A stretch of 32,866 bases of DNA from JBOFOR01 sp051654865 (GTDB lineage Bacteria > Bacillota > Clostridia > Peptostreptococcales > Peptostreptococcaceae), in contig JBOFYV010000118.1 of NCBI GenBank assembly GCA_051654865.1, positions 1 to 32,866 on the forward strand. Direction: 5' to 3'. How positions within the stretch are numbered: position 1 is the first letter of the stretch; each line of letters starts with the position of its first letter. Of this stretch, positions 32,137 through 32,866 are shown piece after piece. Made by a program: the position numbers and the translations under genes. The notes under the pieces were generated by a model, which saw only the letters and a program-made list of their open reading frames with translations, had not been told where the DNA came from and made no database searches.

Positions 32137-32428
32137 GATTAATATTAGGTAGAAAAGATAAAAATGTAGAAAATTAGGGAATTTAGAAAAATCAAAACTG
32201 AGCAGAAACGTTGAAATTTCAAGATGTTGTGTATGATTAACTACTGGTAGACTAGGGCTTGTATAATTTCCTTGGAAATATGGAAATACCCCCCTTACCA
32301 CACATAAATAATAATTATGTGCAATCATCAAACGTATGTTCGAATCCTTGCAAAACATAGTTTCACATGGAACATTACATATTAATTAATTTTTATATAA
32401 AAAAAATATTTTATATAAAAAAATAAAT

Positions 32429-32609
32429 GTTAACCAAAAACACTTGTTCGGTTAACCAAACCCAAAAATCGATTTACAATAATGTTTAATGTATTGTTTA
32501 ATTTAATGTTTACATATTTATTTACATTATCATTTACATATTTATTTATATATATGTAAACATAAACATTTACATTTATTGTTAACCGAACGAACGTTCT
32601 TAGTTAACC
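32429..32609. repeat. GTTAACC repeats flanking an AT-rich core with direct repeats
   Basis: GTTAACC occurs at 32429, 32451, 32581 and 32603 (7-bp units). The inner pair extends to the inverted repeat GTTCGGTTAAC (32446-32456) and GTTAACCGAAC (32581-32591). The 124-bp core between them is AT-rich and has TTTACATATTTATTTA twice (32509-32524, 32533-32548). Symmetric outer sites with a melting-prone core fit an origin or a centromere-like site. Confidence 0.7.
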
Positions 32610-32770
32610 TATTTATTTTTACTTATAATCTATAGTAGGAAAATAGCTTGTACAATCGTTCCACGTTAGCAGCACCAACGGTTTCACGCTTTTTGGACTA
32701 GTATTTTCATATAAAGTTTTATTTTTATATAAAACTTTTCTTTTATGGACATGTTACCTTGTCCAATTAG

Positions 32771-32840
32771 TGTAGCACATTAAAATTTTTAGCTTGTATA
32801 GTGTGTCACACATCAAAATAATATTATATAGTGTAGTACA
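32771..32840. repeat. Three palindromes TGTRNYACA phased at about 30.5 bp
   Basis: TGTAGCACA (32771-32779), TGTGTCACA (32802-32810) and TGTAGTACA (32832-32840) each lie inside an AGTGT..ACAT box. The spacing of 31 and 30 bp is about three helical turns, so sites face the same side of the DNA. This suggests operators or centromere-like sites for a dimeric protein; more copies may lie past the window end. Confidence 0.65.
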
Positions 32841-32866
32841 TACAAGCCTATATATGACCTACTAAT

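Larger units (their letters stand above)
31652..32866. other. Mostly noncoding right end with inverted repeats and phased palindromes
   Basis: About 1.2 kb. Open frames on the minus strand here are hydrophobic mirrors of a purine-rich plus strand and have no ribosome site. One short plus-strand frame (32020-32136) is possible. 32429-32609 and 32771-32840 hold repeat arrays, described separately. A hairpin AAAGTTTTAT-like lies near 32718-32750. The window edge cuts the region. Confidence 0.6.

Noticed and set aside
32077..32358. Minus-strand frame of 93 residues
   Set aside because: No ribosome site, odd composition, and it overlaps a stretch with palindromes; it gives no recognisable protein.
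32305..32362. GTTCGAATCC stretch resembling a tRNA T arm or an attachment site
   Set aside because: No stems for a cloverleaf can be drawn and no integrase is visible, so neither a tRNA nor an att site can be supported.

Overview
The window is very AT-rich, with strong AGGAGG-type ribosome binding sites. It carries a tailed-phage morphogenesis operon beside a plasmid-like replication gene and many small accessory genes. The families present (SpoVT/AbrB, YopX, Replic_Relax, HU-like, RepL-like initiator) and the base composition suggest a low-GC Firmicute, most likely of the Clostridia. I read it as part of an extrachromosomal prophage, that is a phage-plasmid. No integrase or lysis genes are visible, and both ends are open.

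Region 1 (1-16414, minus strand) is the late operon, read from right to left. In order it holds an HU-like protein, a zinc-finger small-terminase candidate, the large terminase, portal, a small unknown, protease/scaffold, decoration protein, major capsid protein, neck and head-completion genes, tail terminator, an unknown, tail tube, tail chaperone, a gp10-like gene and a tape measure cut by the window edge. No sheath gene lies between tail terminator and tube, which suggests a siphovirus. Terminator hairpins follow several genes and may set relative protein amounts. The large terminase gene is interrupted by a 1.2-kb group I intron with its own homing endonuclease.

Region 2 (16415-19000) starts at a divergent promoter region. 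It holds a replication initiator on the plus strand, its terminator, two 23-bp direct repeats that may belong to an origin, then an AbrB-type regulator with a zinc ribbon and two small genes. A possible small RNA lies at the end.

Region 3 (19005-24899, minus strand) holds YopX, a large protein with a sigma-like HTH and a zinc ribbon, several small unknown proteins, a trio of small membrane proteins, and a 157-bp tract with no G or C.

Region 4 (25137-30850, plus strand) holds a tRNA-Thr(UGU)-like gene, a ParB-like protein, several unknowns, a Replic_Relax-family protein, a GNAT acetyltransferase and a cysteine-cluster protein. A recurring AAGTGATATAG motif and several hairpins occupy its intergenic spaces.

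Region 5 (30942-32866) has two minus-strand genes: a 58-residue zinc-ribbon protein and an HD alarmone-hydrolase-like enzyme. About 1.2 kb of mostly noncoding DNA follows, with GTTAACC inverted repeats flanking an AT-rich core and three helically phased TGTRNYACA palindromes. That stretch could be an origin, a centromere or an operator array.
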